Source: Chromera velia (taxonomy: Eukaryota > Sar > Chromeraceae). From it: a stretch of 64,000 bases of DNA. The stretch covers positions 36,027-100,026 of the forward strand of contig JAHBMJ010001867.1 in NCBI GenBank assembly GCA_018398765.1, given 5' to 3'. A program made the translations under genes and the position numbers. Shown piece after piece: positions 12,671 to 24,409 of the stretch; positions within the stretch are counted from its first letter, which is position 1; each line of letters begins with the position of its first letter. The notes under the pieces were generated by a model that did no database searches, was not told where the DNA came from, and worked only from the letters and a program-made list of their open reading frames with translations.

Positions 12671-13797
12671 ATCAAGGGGGCCCCTTTCGCCTAATGCCGT
12701 ATAGCTGTTTCGCTTGCTTATGCAACATTAGGCGCGCGCCCGAGGGATCTAGCGGCCCCTAGTCTGAGATGGGTCCCCAGTCTCAAAAGATAAGAAACAG
12801 TAATACGTAGTTTGGTTAATCGATAAACATTTATGTTTATGATTTGCCATTACTAGTTCATGTCTTAGAGTGGATCAGATAGAGCTGAAACATTCTATAA
12901 TATAGCAACTGCATATGCCTAAAGATGCAACAATTTATTGTTACCAATAAATTTATGTCATCTTTTTTTGCTTTGGACATTGCCTCTTTGATCAACTTTG
13001 AGGTCCTATTTCAATGGTGATCTACTGACTATACAGAAAAACATGCCGGATCCGTGTCTGCCATCAGGTCTGCAATGGAGTAATTGACACAAGGAGAGCT
13101 ATAACATCCCCTCTGCCTTTTAAAGATGTATGGAAAGAGCAAACGCTATAAGACGTTGCCTTTCTCTGTCTGCAACCAATGCCTGGACACAGCAGCAGCT
13201 GCTTTTTAACTCCACGACTAGATTCATGTCTTAATGAAGGGTAACTCCGTTAAGTCATATCAAGAGGGCGCCTTTCACCTATAATGCCGTATAGCTGTTT
13301 CGTTTGCTTATACAACATTAGGCACGCGCCCAAGGGATCTAGCAGCCCCCAGTCTGAGACGGGTCCCCAGTCTGAAAAGACAAGAAACAGTAATACGTAG
13401 TTTGATTAATCAATAAACATTTATGTTTATGATTTGTCATTACTGGTTCATGTCTTAGAGCAGATCAGATAGAGCTGAAACATTCTATAATGTGCCTAAA
13501 GATACAACAATTTATTGTTGCCAATAAATTTATATCATCTTTTTTTACTTTGGACACTGCCTCTTTGATCAACTTTGAGGTCCTATTTCAATGGTGATCT
13601 ACTGACTATACAGAAGAATATGCCGGATCCGTGTCTGCCATCAGGTCTGCAATGGATCAATTGGCACAGAGAGAGCCATAACATCCCCTCTGCCTTTTAA
13701 AGATGTGTGGAAAGAGCAAACGCTATGAGACGTTGCCTTTCTTTGTCTGCAACCGATGCCTGGACACAGCAGCAACTGCCTTTTAACTCCACAAACG
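12671..13797. repeat. Tandem duplication of a 0.55-kb non-coding segment
   Basis: Copy A spans about 12671-13218 and copy B about 13259-13797, in direct orientation with an offset of 577-588 bp. Both contain the series GCCGTATAGCTGTTTCG, GGGTCCCCAGTCT, CATTTATGTTTATGATTTG, GGTGATCTACTGACTATACAG and GCCTGGACACAGCAGCA. Copy B lacks about 11 bp present in copy A near 12905-12918 and has scattered substitutions. No coding motif is seen. The last 60 bp of each copy resembles the minisatellite unit that follows copy B. Confidence 0.85.
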
Positions 13798-13834
13798 ATG
13801 CCGTGGCGGCCTAGAGACAGGGGTCTCGCCCTTC

Positions 13835-15710
13835 TCAGTCTGCCAGAATAGAGAGATGTACAGAGAGAGAGAGAGCGATCTCTGCCCTTTTTTGTCTGCA
13901 AAGAAGAAAGATGTACAGAGAGAGGGGTCTCTGCCCTTCTCTGTCTGCAAAAAGAAAAATGTACAGACTAGTGTACAGAGAGAAGTGTCTCTGCCCTTTT
14001 CTCTCTGTAAAGAAGAAAGATGTACAGAGAGAGGGTTCCTGCCCTTCTCTGTCTGCAAATGAAGATGTACAGAGAGGGGTCTTGGCCTTTCTTTGTCTGT
14101 AAAGAAGAAAGATGTACAGAGAGAGGGGTCTCTGCCCTTTTCTATCTGCAAAGAAGAAGGATGTACAGAGAAAGGGGCAGGAGCCCTTCTCTATCTGCGA
14201 AGAAGAAAAATATATATAGAGAGGGATCTTTGGCCTTCGATCTCTGTCTATAAGGAATGAAGATGTACAGAGAGAGGGGTCTCTGCCCTTCTCTGTCTGC
14301 AAAGAAGAAGGATGTACAGAGAGAGGTGTTTTTGCCCTTCTCTGTCTGCGAAGAAGAAAAATATATATAGAGAGGGGTCCTGCCCTTTTCTGTCTGTAAA
14401 GAAGAAAGATGTATAGAGAGAGGGTCCTGCCCTTCTCTGTCTGCAAAGAAGAAAGATGTATAGGGAGAGGGGTCTCTGCTCTTCTCTGTCTCTAAAGAAG
14501 AAAGATGTACTATCAGAGAGAGAGATCTTTGGCCTTCTCTGTCTGTAAAGAAGAAAGATATACAGAGAGAAGGTCCTGCTCTTCTCTGTCTGCAAAGAAG
14601 AAAGATGCACAGAAAGAGGGTTCTTTGGCCTTCGATCTCTGTTTACAAAAAATGAAGATGTACAGAGAGGGGGGTCTCTGCCCTTCTCTGTCTGTAAAAA
14701 AGAAGGATGTACAGAGAGAGGTGTCTCTGCCCTTCTCTGTCTGCAAAGAAGAAAGGTGTACAGAGAGAGGGCTCCTGCCCTTCTCTGTCTGTAAAGAAGA
14801 AAGATGTACAGAGAGAGGGTCCTGCCCTTCTCTGTCTGCAAAGAAGAAAGATATACAGGGAGAGAGGTCTCTGCTCTTCTCTGTCTGCAAAGAAGAATGA
14901 TATATAGAGAGAGGTGTCTCTGCCCTTCTCTGTCTGCAAAGAATGAAAAGATGCCCAGAGAGCGGGATCTCTGCCTTTGTCTGGCTGCAAAGAATCAAGG
15001 TGAGCAGAGAGAGGGATCTTTGGCCTTCGATCTCTGTCTGCAAAAAATGAAAAGATGCACGGAAAGAGGGTTCTCTGCCCTTCTGTGTCTGCAAAGAATG
15101 AGGATGCAGAGAGAGAGGCGTGTTCATCCTTCTTTGTCTGCGTAAAGAATGAAAAAATATATAGAAAAAAGGATTTCTGCCCTTCTCTATCTGCAAAGAA
15201 TAACAAGATGCACAGAAAGAGGGGTCTTTGCCCTTTGAATTAATTGTCTGCAAAAAATGAGGATACACAGAGAAAGGAGTTTCTGGCCTTTTCTCTCTGC
15301 ACAGAAGAAGGATTTAGCGAGAGAGGGGTCTCTGCCCTTCTCTGTCTATAAAGAAGAGAGATGTACAGAGAGAGGGGTCCTGCCCTTCTCTGTCTGCAAA
15401 GAATGAAGCTGCACAAAGAGAGGGGTCTCTGCCCTTCTCTGTCTGCAAAGAATGAAGCTGTACAAAGAGAGGGGTCTCTGCCTTTCTCTGTCTGCAAAGA
15501 ATGAAGATGTACAGAGAGAGGGGTCTCTGCCCTTCTCTATCTGCGAAGAATGAAAAGATGCACAGAGAGAAGAATCTCTGTCCTGCTCTGTCTGCAAAGA
15601 GTGAAGACGCACAGAGAGAGGGATCTTTGCCGTTTTCTGCCTGTTGAGAATGGAAAGATGTAGAGAGAGAGAGGTTTCTGCCCTTCTCTGTCTGCCAAGA
15701 TAAAGGAAGG
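13835..15710. repeat. Large 49-bp minisatellite, roughly 35-40 units
   Basis: Imperfect head-to-tail units of about 49 bp. The consensus contains AAAGATGTACAGAGAGAGG, then TCTCTGCCCTTCTCTGTCTG, then CAAAGAAG. Because 49 is one more than a multiple of three, each strand reads through all three frames in turn. Most units lack stops in every frame, which creates long repetitive open frames on both strands (up to about 250 codons on the minus strand). These have no start context, no conserved sequence beyond the repeat and no intron pattern, so I do not call a gene. Confidence 0.9.
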
Positions 15711-17243
15711 AATGCAAAACTGCGGCTGCATTAGTTGATGTAGATGGTTAATACATTTTAGGGGGGGCACCTTACTTTTTGTGGGGGCTCGTGTACCAAA
15801 GCCGGGCTGTCCTCTCATAGATGGGTGGGGAGCGCTTTCCCGGGATGTCCTGACGCTCTGCAGTCAGGCAGAAGACAAGGATGCACAGTGATTTACTGTT
15901 ACCTCTTCTACCAAAGCACGTGACATGCGTGAGAAATGTGAGAGGTTCGCAATCCTGTGGTCGACCCTCTCTGCGTGAGAAATTGTGAGAGCGACTTCAA
16001 AGATTGAGATGTGAGGAGACGCTGACTTCCATGAGTTGGATCATTTTATGTCCAACATGGTCAGTGACCTTTACAACGGTCTTCAACGTACCGAATCGAG
16101 TCGGATGATCATTAGGCTCCCTGTCCTCATGCTACCCTGCACATTAGCAAGGGAAGAGAAGCGAGGGAATATATAAGAGTAACACTTGTTGTGGATCCAG
16201 TGGCTATGTTGCAAAGGGGGTGATCACTTTAAGGTAGTATCCCTCTGCCTGGCCCTCTACCTTTATGTTGACTGGAAGGGGCTTCCCGGCCTAGTTGCTC
16301 CTCTTTCTAGTCCCTTCTTTTACCTCTCTAGGAGGAGGCTTTTTCAAGAGGGGACTGACGAAAGAACGCTGCAGCCTCTTTCGGCTGTTGTGTTCCATCT
16401 AATTTTGGGGTCTTACGACCGCGGTCTTTCAACTTGAAACCTCCCTACCTTTTTGGTTGGGGGGCTCTGATGAGTACACTTAGTTTCAAACCAGAAACGT
16501 CTTCTTCCGGTTCCTTCGACGGAACTATCAGAACGGACTATCATCTTTTCTCCTTCGTTTAACTCCTCTTCAACTACTCAACATCTCTTTTCTGACTCAC
16601 ATATTTTTCTTAGCGTGCGGCGGATAAAACCACTACCACTCTTTTTTTTCGCCCGCGCGGGACGGATTTGCATGATGTTCCTGGCTCGGCGCGTTGGTGC
16701 CGCAAAGGCCACGCCGGGCCCGGGACTATATTTCCCGTACGCGTCGGATCGTGATTTCCGTCGTTTGAACGCATGCACGGCTTCGCTCCGCAAGCTATAT
16801 ATATAGGCTTAATTCGCCTTCCATGCAATCCGCGCGCGCGAAAATCAAACGAAATCGACGACGAAATCAATCGAAAGGGAATCCGCGCGCGCGGAATTGA
16901 GCTTTCCGCGGGGCCTGGGCCGATCATTGATTCACCGCGCACACATTTCAACGATTGAAAGATGAACTTTGACTTGCTCTGACATTGAGCCCAACTGCTG
17001 GTAACAGACTCGATCAGCATCATGAGACACATCTGCCCCGCCCTGCTGTTACTCTCCGTCGCATCAGTGCAAGCTCTTGTGGGTTGTGTGTGAGTGGCAG
17101 GCAGCACGGCTTCTCATCACAACCGAGCAGTATCACTGTTGCGCTTCTGTGCCTACACGTGTTTCTGTCAGTATCTACCAACCTCCTCCAGTCATCACGT
17201 GATACCTGTGTGCATCGTCAGATCGAACTGATTTCTTCTCTTT
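15711..17243. other. Intergenic region with a CpG-rich block upstream of the WD40 gene
   Basis: No gene is supported. The stretch 16620-16930 is rich in CG dinucleotides and GCGCGCG runs (for example CCGCGCGCGCG at two places) against an otherwise mixed background. It sits 0.3-0.6 kb before the start codon at 17244. It is a reasonable place for the promoter of that gene, but no TATA-like or initiator element can be assigned. Confidence 0.45.
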
Positions 17244-20200
17244 ATGGAGCCCTTTGTTGCACCTGGGTCAGATCCGTTTCCGTTCGCTGACACGCATATC
17301 ATGGAGGAGCGGCCAGAAAGGGCTTCAGACGGTTTGTCCGATACCCTCGTAACATGGTTCCAAGAGTTACATCTCCAGTCCCCAGAAGAGTCGCACGAAT
17401 CCACGGTTGAAGAACCCCATGTGCCTTCCTCGATCCTAGATCTGTATGAAGACTTGGGCGTGAGCAGAACACACAGTCTTGAAGAAGAGTCTGATGAAGG
17501 GAATGACCGTGGGCTTGGCAGCTCTGCGCTTTGGGGCTCCAAGGTCTTGTTGACTCCTCCATCTGTGCCATCACCTTACGGTGAGTTCTCTTCGAAAGCA
17601 GACACCGAAGAGCTGCTCGGAAGGGGAGCCGGTGTGCACACGACTGCCTCTCGGGACTCTTGCCTTTCTCCTCAGTCTCTGCACACTGAGACCGAAGGAC
17701 TCGCTAATGTTGAGACACCGAGAGGTCTTTCGGTTGATCTGGATCGGAATGACTGGAATGGGGCAGGAGGGACCAGAAGGGGGGGGCTCCTTGATCCTCT
17801 TCAGAGGGGAGTGCAAAGTCTTGAGTTCCGAAATGTGGGCACGGTGGATAGGTTGATGAATTGGCGCGAAGTGCGGAGGAGGGAATCCGTTTCTTTGTTC
17901 GAGCAACACAGAAGAGAGGCTCTGTCTTCCTCCCACTACCCCGCCCTTGCTTTAGGTGACCTGAGGAAGAAGAACGTAGTTATTGAGGCACTCAGGCGAA
18001 CGATCTCCGTGTTGGAGGCTGACTTCCGAAGGGAGACGGTTGCTTGGCAGAAACGGACCGAAGCCGAGAAATCAGAGCTTGCACAGCGGAGTGTCGAAGC
18101 TCTGTTGCAGCAGGAGAAGGTATTTCAGTGTGAACTAGCCAAGGTGACCGAGGCTCACTTGAAAAGAGTTGCGGTCACAGCTGAGAGGGTGCGATCAGCT
18201 GAGGCTGCAGCAAAATCGGCAGGAGCCAAAGTGAAGGAGTTGTCCGTTTTGCTGGACAGTGCAAAGGCAGCTCACTCAACTGCCCTTGTTTCTGTGGGGA
18301 AACTCCAGACAGAGAAATCAATGTTGGAAGGCAAGTTGCGTCAAACAGAGTGGGAGATGGGAAAGTTGCGTTCCTGCCTCCTTCCAGTGGGCTCGTTGCG
18401 GGGGAGAAGGACATGAGAGAGAGGGAGCTGACACAGCGTCTGGAAGAGTTGGAGAAGAAGACGAAGAATCAAGAGGTTGTGATGTGGAACCAGTCAGTCG
18501 AGCTGTCATGTCTGCGGGCGGAGAAGCAGAGGAGAGAAACAGACCTCGCAAGCCTGAGAGAGGAAAAAAAGAAGATAGACAACTTGCTTGTACAGGAACA
18601 AAAGAGAAGGGAGAGTATGGTTGTTCAGGAACTGCAGAAAAGAGAGAGTTCACAAGCACAGGAACAACAGAAAAAGGAAAAAGAGCTTCTCAGCCTCAAG
18701 AAGAAGATCGAAGCAGAGGTGGCAAGAATACGGACAGAAAAGGCGACGGTGGAAAGGCATTTGTTGGACGCTCGACAGAAGAGAAACACAGATTTGGCGA
18801 AGGAAAAGCAAACGAGGGATCGACTTCTATCTGAAGCACGTCAGAGGGCAGAGAGAGACCTGGCCCGTGAGAGGTCCCATAGGGAGACTATGCTCACACA
18901 GGAAAGGAAGAGAAAAGCTTATGAAATCTCTATTCTCCATCAACGGTTGAACCAAAAAGACGTCAAACAGAACGAAATGGTTCAGTCCCTGTCCAGACTT
19001 CTGACTGAGCGGGTCGAAAGAGAGAAGGCCATTGCACGCCACCCCGGACAGACACCAGATCCCGAAGGTACGGGCCGACACCAACACATCTGTGCGATGG
19101 ACCCCTTCAAGAACAGATCTTTCGAGGAGATCAGATGGGAGGATTATCAAAACGGTCGCGGAGGAAGGAAAGGAGGGGGAATGGGTCCGACAGTTCTCCT
19201 CCCAGTCTCTCCCACCACGCCTGGCAATGCATCAAATCCCGAAACACCCTCTCCTTTCTCAGAGGCGCTCCAGAACTTCTGGAAGCTCTTCACCTTCACC
19301 CCACCCACGCGGAACGCGAATGCTTCTCCGACGACCATCACACAACCGCCCCCGAGGGAACCACTGCGACACAGAGTTTGCTGGGACACCCCTCCGCCTC
19401 TGTTCAGTGCGGCGGCGCCTGATGACCAGAAGATGGGGGGGCAGCGCGCCGCTGCCTCAAGAGAGTCTCGAAAGACCTCGGAACAAGTACAAGTCCCGAA
19501 AACGGAGACGGGGGAGGGATGGGTGGATATTCCAAAATCCCTTCTGCGCCCCTCTCTGAGCGGCCTCCCTCCTACAAGAGAGGAGCCGAAGGAGGAAAAG
19601 GACGTATCAGAAGAGGAGGAGGAGGCAAAGGAGAGGGAGGGCTACCCTGAGGGTCTTCACTTGGAGAGCATCAGCTGTGTGGAGGAGGTGGAGACGGAAT
19701 TTCGACGCTCTGTGTCCTGCCTGTGCTTTGGCCAAGAGAGACGGCAAGCGCAGCGTGAGTACTTCCTCCTAGCAGCTGCATACGAGAGTCCCCTGGCATC
19801 TCCGAAGATTGTTGTCTACCGAGTGTACAGGTCAGTATGCTGCTCAGGATATTGATAAGAAGATCATTGATATGATGAACGTTCCTGTTGTCGAAGGGTG
19901 AGGACAGTACAATTAACATATTCGCGTAAAGGGTTCTTCCTCTGTTGCCTGTTGATTCGTACTGATTTGATTGTTTGAGTGGGCTTGTGAGGGAGGAAGG
20001 GGACCATGGACATGCAGTGCTACTCCTCCTTGTCTTTCTAGGGCTGTACTCACTCAGTCGATGCATGTGTGAAATAGTTTTATTCTCTCGTTCTCTGTTC
20101 GTCCTGCCAGCCAGGCTTCATTGTTTGCTCCACTGATTGGTTGCTCCACAACGTGCATGCAGGGCAGAGATGCAAAATTCATGCCATGCTTGTGATAACG

Positions 20201-20833
20201 CGTTCTACTGACTGACTGACTGACTGACTGACTAACATACAACCAGTTTGCATCCCCTTAACAAAATGACGAGAGATGTGCACGCACGCAGGAGCGAGAT
20301 GGAGAAGCCGGCACTGGAGAGACAGAGAGAGTCGAATGATGGCTCGGACACAGGAGAGACAGAACAAGAAGGAGGAGAGGATTCCTTTCCCTCACCCAAA
20401 AGGTTGAACCCTGAGTCGATGCTGGCCATCCATTCGCCTTTGGGGATTTTCCTCTATGAGAACTCAGAAGAAGGAAATTAATGCAGTAACTTCGCTGTCC
20501 TTCTTCCCTTGTCCCGAAGAGACACGTACAGCTTCTGCAGGTCGACCTCGAACGACAAGACGGTGCGGGTGTTTGATGCGCACACGGGGGAGACGTTGCT
20601 GACGTGTCCTCTGTCCTCCCCTGTCCTGTGTGGTCTCATGATGCCTCTTGAGGGGGGCAGGGTGGAAATGGTTGTTGCAGGAACGTCTGACGGGAGAATT
20701 CATCTGTGCATTCTTGGGGAGGAAAGAAGATCCTTCACAAACATCGAACAGTGCATCAAGGTCGGTCAGTCAGTCAGTCAGTCGGTCAGTCAAGTCAGTC
20801 CGTCCGTCCGTCCGTCAGTCAGTCCGTCCGTCC

Positions 20834-20864
<31 letters not shown>

Positions 20865-21954
20865 AGTCAGTCAATCAGTCAGTCAGTCAGTCAGTCAGTC
20901 AGTCAGTCAGTCAGTCTCCGTTGTGACAGTCACTGAGAAGCCGACAGACAAGCAGGCAGAAGGATTGTGTTTCTTCTCTTTGTTTCTTCGTTTGCCTCCT
21001 TGTTTTGCCTTACGAAGACTGACTGCATTGAATTTGTGCCGTACTTGCTTTCTTGTTCTTCCTGCAGTCTGTTGTCTGTCAACCTTTTTGCCTTCCCCGG
21101 TCTCTAGAGTTCCCATGCACGTTCTCGCTTGAAATTTCGACCGATCTCTTGTCCTTTTTTCTCTCATTGACGCGCCCCTCACAGTCCCTCTCCAATTCTT
21201 GTCTTTGAATGAGTATAACCACATGCAGCTGGATTCGGAAGTTCGTGGCCTCACCCGCGGTGGGACAGGCAGTTTCTGTATAGCGGGAACAGAGTCTGGC
21301 ACCCTCGCGGTGCTGGGGCAGGCGGAGGACTCTGCGAAGAGTTTGCTGAAGCTCACCTTGAAGCTCCGCACGTGGGGCTGCAAGGGGGCCATTACGCAGG
21401 TCCTCTGCATGCCCTCCAAGGAAGCAGAGGACCCAAACGCCCACATGCTGCTCGTTAGCTCGGCAGACAGTTCTTGCACAATCTTCGACTGTGTGTATGA
21501 GCCGTCTCCAACTGAGCTAAGGGGCCCCGGAATCTGCCGTTCTCGGACCGAAGTGAGTCACTCTTCTTCGATCGACCGCGGCCGTTCTCTGACGGGGCAT
21601 ACCCGCCCGCCTCTGACCGAGCTAAACCGTCTCCAAATACGCTTGCGAGTCAAGGTTGCAAGCTCTCTCCTGCCTGTGCGTTGCTGCTACAGTGGCGATG
21701 CCGTCAGGGGGGCTTCTTACCTCATCTCTGCCACCCAGGACAAGGCTGTGCTTGTGCATGCTCTGGAGAAGGAGAAGGGGGGAGGGTTCCGGTCGGGCGT
21801 GCTCGCTCACCACGAGCACCCTGTGGTCTCAGTCACAGTGAATACCTCAGAGACTGTTCTTGCAACCGGGGACACACAGGGGAAAATCTGTCTGTGGAGG
21901 GGGTACAACTGCGTCGCCTCACTAGAAGAGTCTCGGCCATGTGAACTCTCATGA
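17244..21954 (+). CDS. Long coiled-coil protein with C-terminal WD40 repeats (WDR13-like)
   Basis: Probable scaffold protein. Exons: 17244-18364, 18388-19830, 20247 to about 20470 (end uncertain), 20541-20764 and 21185-21954; phases agree where both ends are fixed. The first 220 residues are acidic and Ser-rich. From about residue 225 to 560 lies a long charged coiled coil (LEELEKKTKNQEVV, LREEKKKIDNLLVQEQKRRE). A Pro-rich region follows, then WD40 blades beginning at VSCLCFGQE near 19698. Later blades include SNDKTVRVFDAHTGE, MVVAGTSDGRIHLCILG, YLISATQDKAVLVHAL and VLATGDTQGKICLWRG. The last two resemble the end of metazoan WDR13, so WDR13-like is a resemblance, not a proven orthology. The ATG at 17244 is the first in the frame and the stop is TGA 21952-21954. 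No internal stops are found in more than 1,200 codons, so the gene looks intact. Confidence 0.78.
18365..18387 (+). other. Candidate 23-nt (or 53-nt) intron in the WD40 gene
   Basis: The coiled-coil frame shifts here. Removing 18365-18387 (GTTGCG to CTTCCAG, with a pyrimidine-rich 3' end) restores it, as does removing 18335-18387, which starts with the same GTTGCG. Both lengths equal 2 modulo 3. A plain one-base assembly error would be an alternative. Confidence 0.5.
20765..20916 (+). repeat. (GTCA)n/(GTCC)n array starting at a splice donor
   Basis: About 150 bp of GTCA and GTCC tetranucleotides immediately after exon 4 of the WD40 gene. Phase shows that the GTCAGT at 20765 is the donor, since it leaves phase 1 as required by the acceptor at 21184. 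Upstream GT at 20761 would give the wrong phase. Confidence 0.85.
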
Positions 21955-22984
21955 TGCCATGCCTTTGTATCACTAGTTGTATCAAAGTCTACATCAGAGT
22001 CCTTTTCGATTTCTCACTTTTATTGAATTCTGAGTTCAATTCTTCAATTCGATTCTTTTATCAAGAACCGAGATTTCTACTCACAGATTTGCATATCTAG
22101 TTGCATATTCGCATATGTTCATTCTTTACTGAAAAAATGATTTAAAAATCAAAATACATGATCTAAAATGGAAATCAAATTAAGTGATAGGTGATTTATT
22201 GGTGCCCTAGGATATTGTCGCCGTTTTGTCTTTTTAATAGAGGTCGCCCCCGCAACTTTACCGCAAATATTAAGCTAATTCTATATTCACTGCAGTAACA
22301 AGAATCAGCTCTGGATTAAATAAATTAAAATTTAAAATAATATTAAATTGATTTGAAATCGTACTATTTGTACGATGACTATGACACGCCATCGTCATCC
22401 ATATCCAGAGCTAGCTGGATACTTCTTTGTATGATAGATTTAAGCTTAAGTTTATTTTTTAAAACTATTCAAAATATTTTGTACACACAATAGTATGATC
22501 CAAACTTTTTTTGACTCAGATACATATAATTAATTAAATAAATGCATGGCTAGACGTATGATAAACTAAAATATAAACATAGCAAGTTAAGAGGAATACA
22601 TATAGGGTAAAAACATATCACACGAAGAACAACAATAGACGTAACACTGCCCAGTATAAGTGATAAATGATAACTGATTTAGTGGTGCCCCAACTCATGC
22701 ACTGTCACCGTCTTGTCTTGTAAAGGTCGTCCCCCCCCTAAATAGCAGTAGGGTGTAGAGTAGGGCAGATCATACTCCGTTACATCCGTGCCCCGCCTGG
22801 TCTCAGTGGTCTGTCAGGCTGCGAACAAACAACAATCTTTCTATCCGGGGGAGTCTGGCCTCCTGCCCCAATACCGAATGCTCCAATGCTGAATAAATGC
22901 ATAACTGCATAAATGAATGAATGAATGAATAAATGAATGAATGAATAAATGAATGCATAAATGAATGAATGAATGAATGAATGA
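21955..22984. other. AT-rich intergenic region with repeated modules
   Basis: No gene seen. A module of about 75-80 bp occurs at 22183-22256 and again, diverged, at 22658-22739 (AAGTGATA, GATTTA, GGTGCCC, GTC.CCGT.TTGTCTT, GGTCG.CCCCC). Next to the second copy, 22844-22890 on the minus strand reads CGGTATTGGGGCAGGAGGCC, nearly matching the sequence after the LINE copy at 37428-37450, so this may be a fragment of the same element's 3' end. (TGAA)n units fill 22912-22987. Confidence 0.6.
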
Positions 22985-23074
22985 ATGAGTTGGTGGAGCG
23001 CCGTTGGAGCCAAGCTCCTGGCAGTCGACGTTCATGCATGCCTTGACGTAGGCCTTGACAGCCTCGAAGATTTC
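22985..23074 (-). other. Exon-like open segment, gene unknown
   Basis: On the minus strand, after an AG at 23075-23076, a short open segment reads EIFEAVKAYVKACMNVDCQ, then ELGSNGAPP, before running into (ATTC)n repeats. Composition and Cys content look protein-like. I cannot link it to a neighbouring gene; the downstream donor is not clear. Confidence 0.3.
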
Positions 23075-23385
23075 CTATCTCTGAAAGGAAGCTGTGGGCC
23101 CAACGAGACTCAATCACTGTGTTTGGATGTGTCTGGATGTGTCTGGATGATAAACTCGAACAAGGATTAATGCAGAAAGAGGAAAAAATGAAACCAGAGT
23201 TTGCAAAATCAAGTCTTAAATCATTTTAGAAAATGCATGGGGCTGCTGGCAGCACAAAAGAAACCAGAAATGAACTCAAAGCCATTTAATTACGTCCACT
23301 CCGTTTTCTTTTTCTTTTCCGTACTCCCCAAAAGCTCCAAGCAGGCGCTCTTTACTTTGAAGTTTCTTGCTACCCAGTCATATTC

Positions 23386-23865
23386 NNNNNNNNNNNNNNN
23401 NNNNNNNNNNNNNNNNNNNNNNNNNNNNNNNNNNNNNNNNNNNNNNNNNNNNNNNNNNNNNNNNNNNNNNNNNNNNNNNNNNNNNNNNNNNNNNNNNNNN
23501 NNNNNNNNNNNNNNNNNNNNNNNNNNNNNNNNNNNNNNNNNNNNNNNNNNNNNNNNNNNNNNNNNNNNNNNNNNNNNNNNNNNNNNNNNNNNNNNNNNNN
23601 NNNNNNNNNNNNNNNNNNNNNNNNNNNNNNNNNNNNNNNNNNNNNNNNNNNNNNNNNNNNNNNNNNNNNNNNNNNNNNNNNNNNNNNNNNNNNNNNNNNN
23701 NNNNNNNNNNNNNNNNNNNNNNNNNNNNNNNNNNNNNNNNNNNNNNNNNNNNNNNNNNNNNNNNNNNNNNNNNNNNNNNNNNNNNNNNNNNNNNNNNNNN
23801 NNNNNNNNNNNNNNNNNNNNNNNNNNNNNNNNNNNNNNNNNNNNNNNNNNNNNNNNNNNNNNNNN
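23386..23865. other. Assembly gap (480 N)
   Basis: A run of exactly 480 N. The open frames spanning it are artefacts. The flank on the right is extremely C-rich on the plus strand. Confidence 1.
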
Positions 23866-24262
23866 CCCCCCCTGCCTTGCCCCTGACCCCGACGTCCCCC
23901 ACTCCCCCCGCCCCCACTCCGCCTTTTGACCTTGTTCACCTGCACCCCCCCTCCCTTGGCCCATTCGGCCAACCCAGCTCCACAGGCTGCCCCCTTTGGC
24001 AACAGCTCCAACTCTGGGTGCGTTTGGTCGTCTGTCCGTCTCCGGGCCCTGTCTTTGGCGTCCAACTCCCGAGTCAGGGGAGCGAGACGGATCTGCAGGC
24101 CCTCGGGCAGAGACGCAGTGGAATCCTCAAGGGACCCCCCCTGGGTGTACCTGCAGACGTACAAGCGCACATGCAATGATCCGGTCGAACTTTTCGCCAT
24201 GTTACGATACAGCCAGGGAAGATCTGTGAGGCCGTGCAGGTTCCAATCGTTTCGATCCTCGA
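23866..24262 (-). CDS. Possible 3' exons of the DUF1399 gene, glycine-rich, incomplete
   Basis: The minus strand has a continuous open frame that starts near 24262 and runs into the assembly gap. It begins DRNDWNLHGLTDLPWLYRN and becomes glycine-rich towards the gap (GGGGSGGRRGQGQGRG). Plant GRDP proteins with DUF1399 carry a glycine-rich C-terminal region, and the DUF1399 gene lies upstream on the same strand. That makes it a sensible candidate for the tail of that gene. The splice junction across the CA and GAAA repeats (24278-24690) is not resolved: none of the candidate acceptors gave a clean phase match. Treat as tentative. Confidence 0.35.
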
Positions 24263-24277
24263 TCAAGTGTGCAGGAC

Positions 24278-24285
24278 ACACACAC

Positions 24286-24351
<66 letters not shown>

Positions 24352-24368
24352 GCACACTCGTACACTCG

Positions 24369-24409
<41 letters not shown>

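Noticed and set aside
13835-15710. Long open frames of 120-250 codons on both strands as repeat proteins
   Set aside because: They are by-products of a 49-bp repeat with few stops in any frame; there is no start context, splice pattern or non-repeat domain.
13835-15710. CRISPR-like array
   Set aside because: Units are contiguous and similar along their whole length, with no unique spacers, and the host is eukaryotic.
16578-17107. 165-codon minus-strand frame before the WD40 gene
   Set aside because: CG-rich DNA has few stops by chance; no motif, and it overlaps a probable promoter.
20509-21132. Extension of WD40 exon 4 through the Ser/Gln/Val repeat frame
   Set aside because: The repeat is (GTCA)n intron sequence beginning at the donor; phase to the next exon requires its removal.
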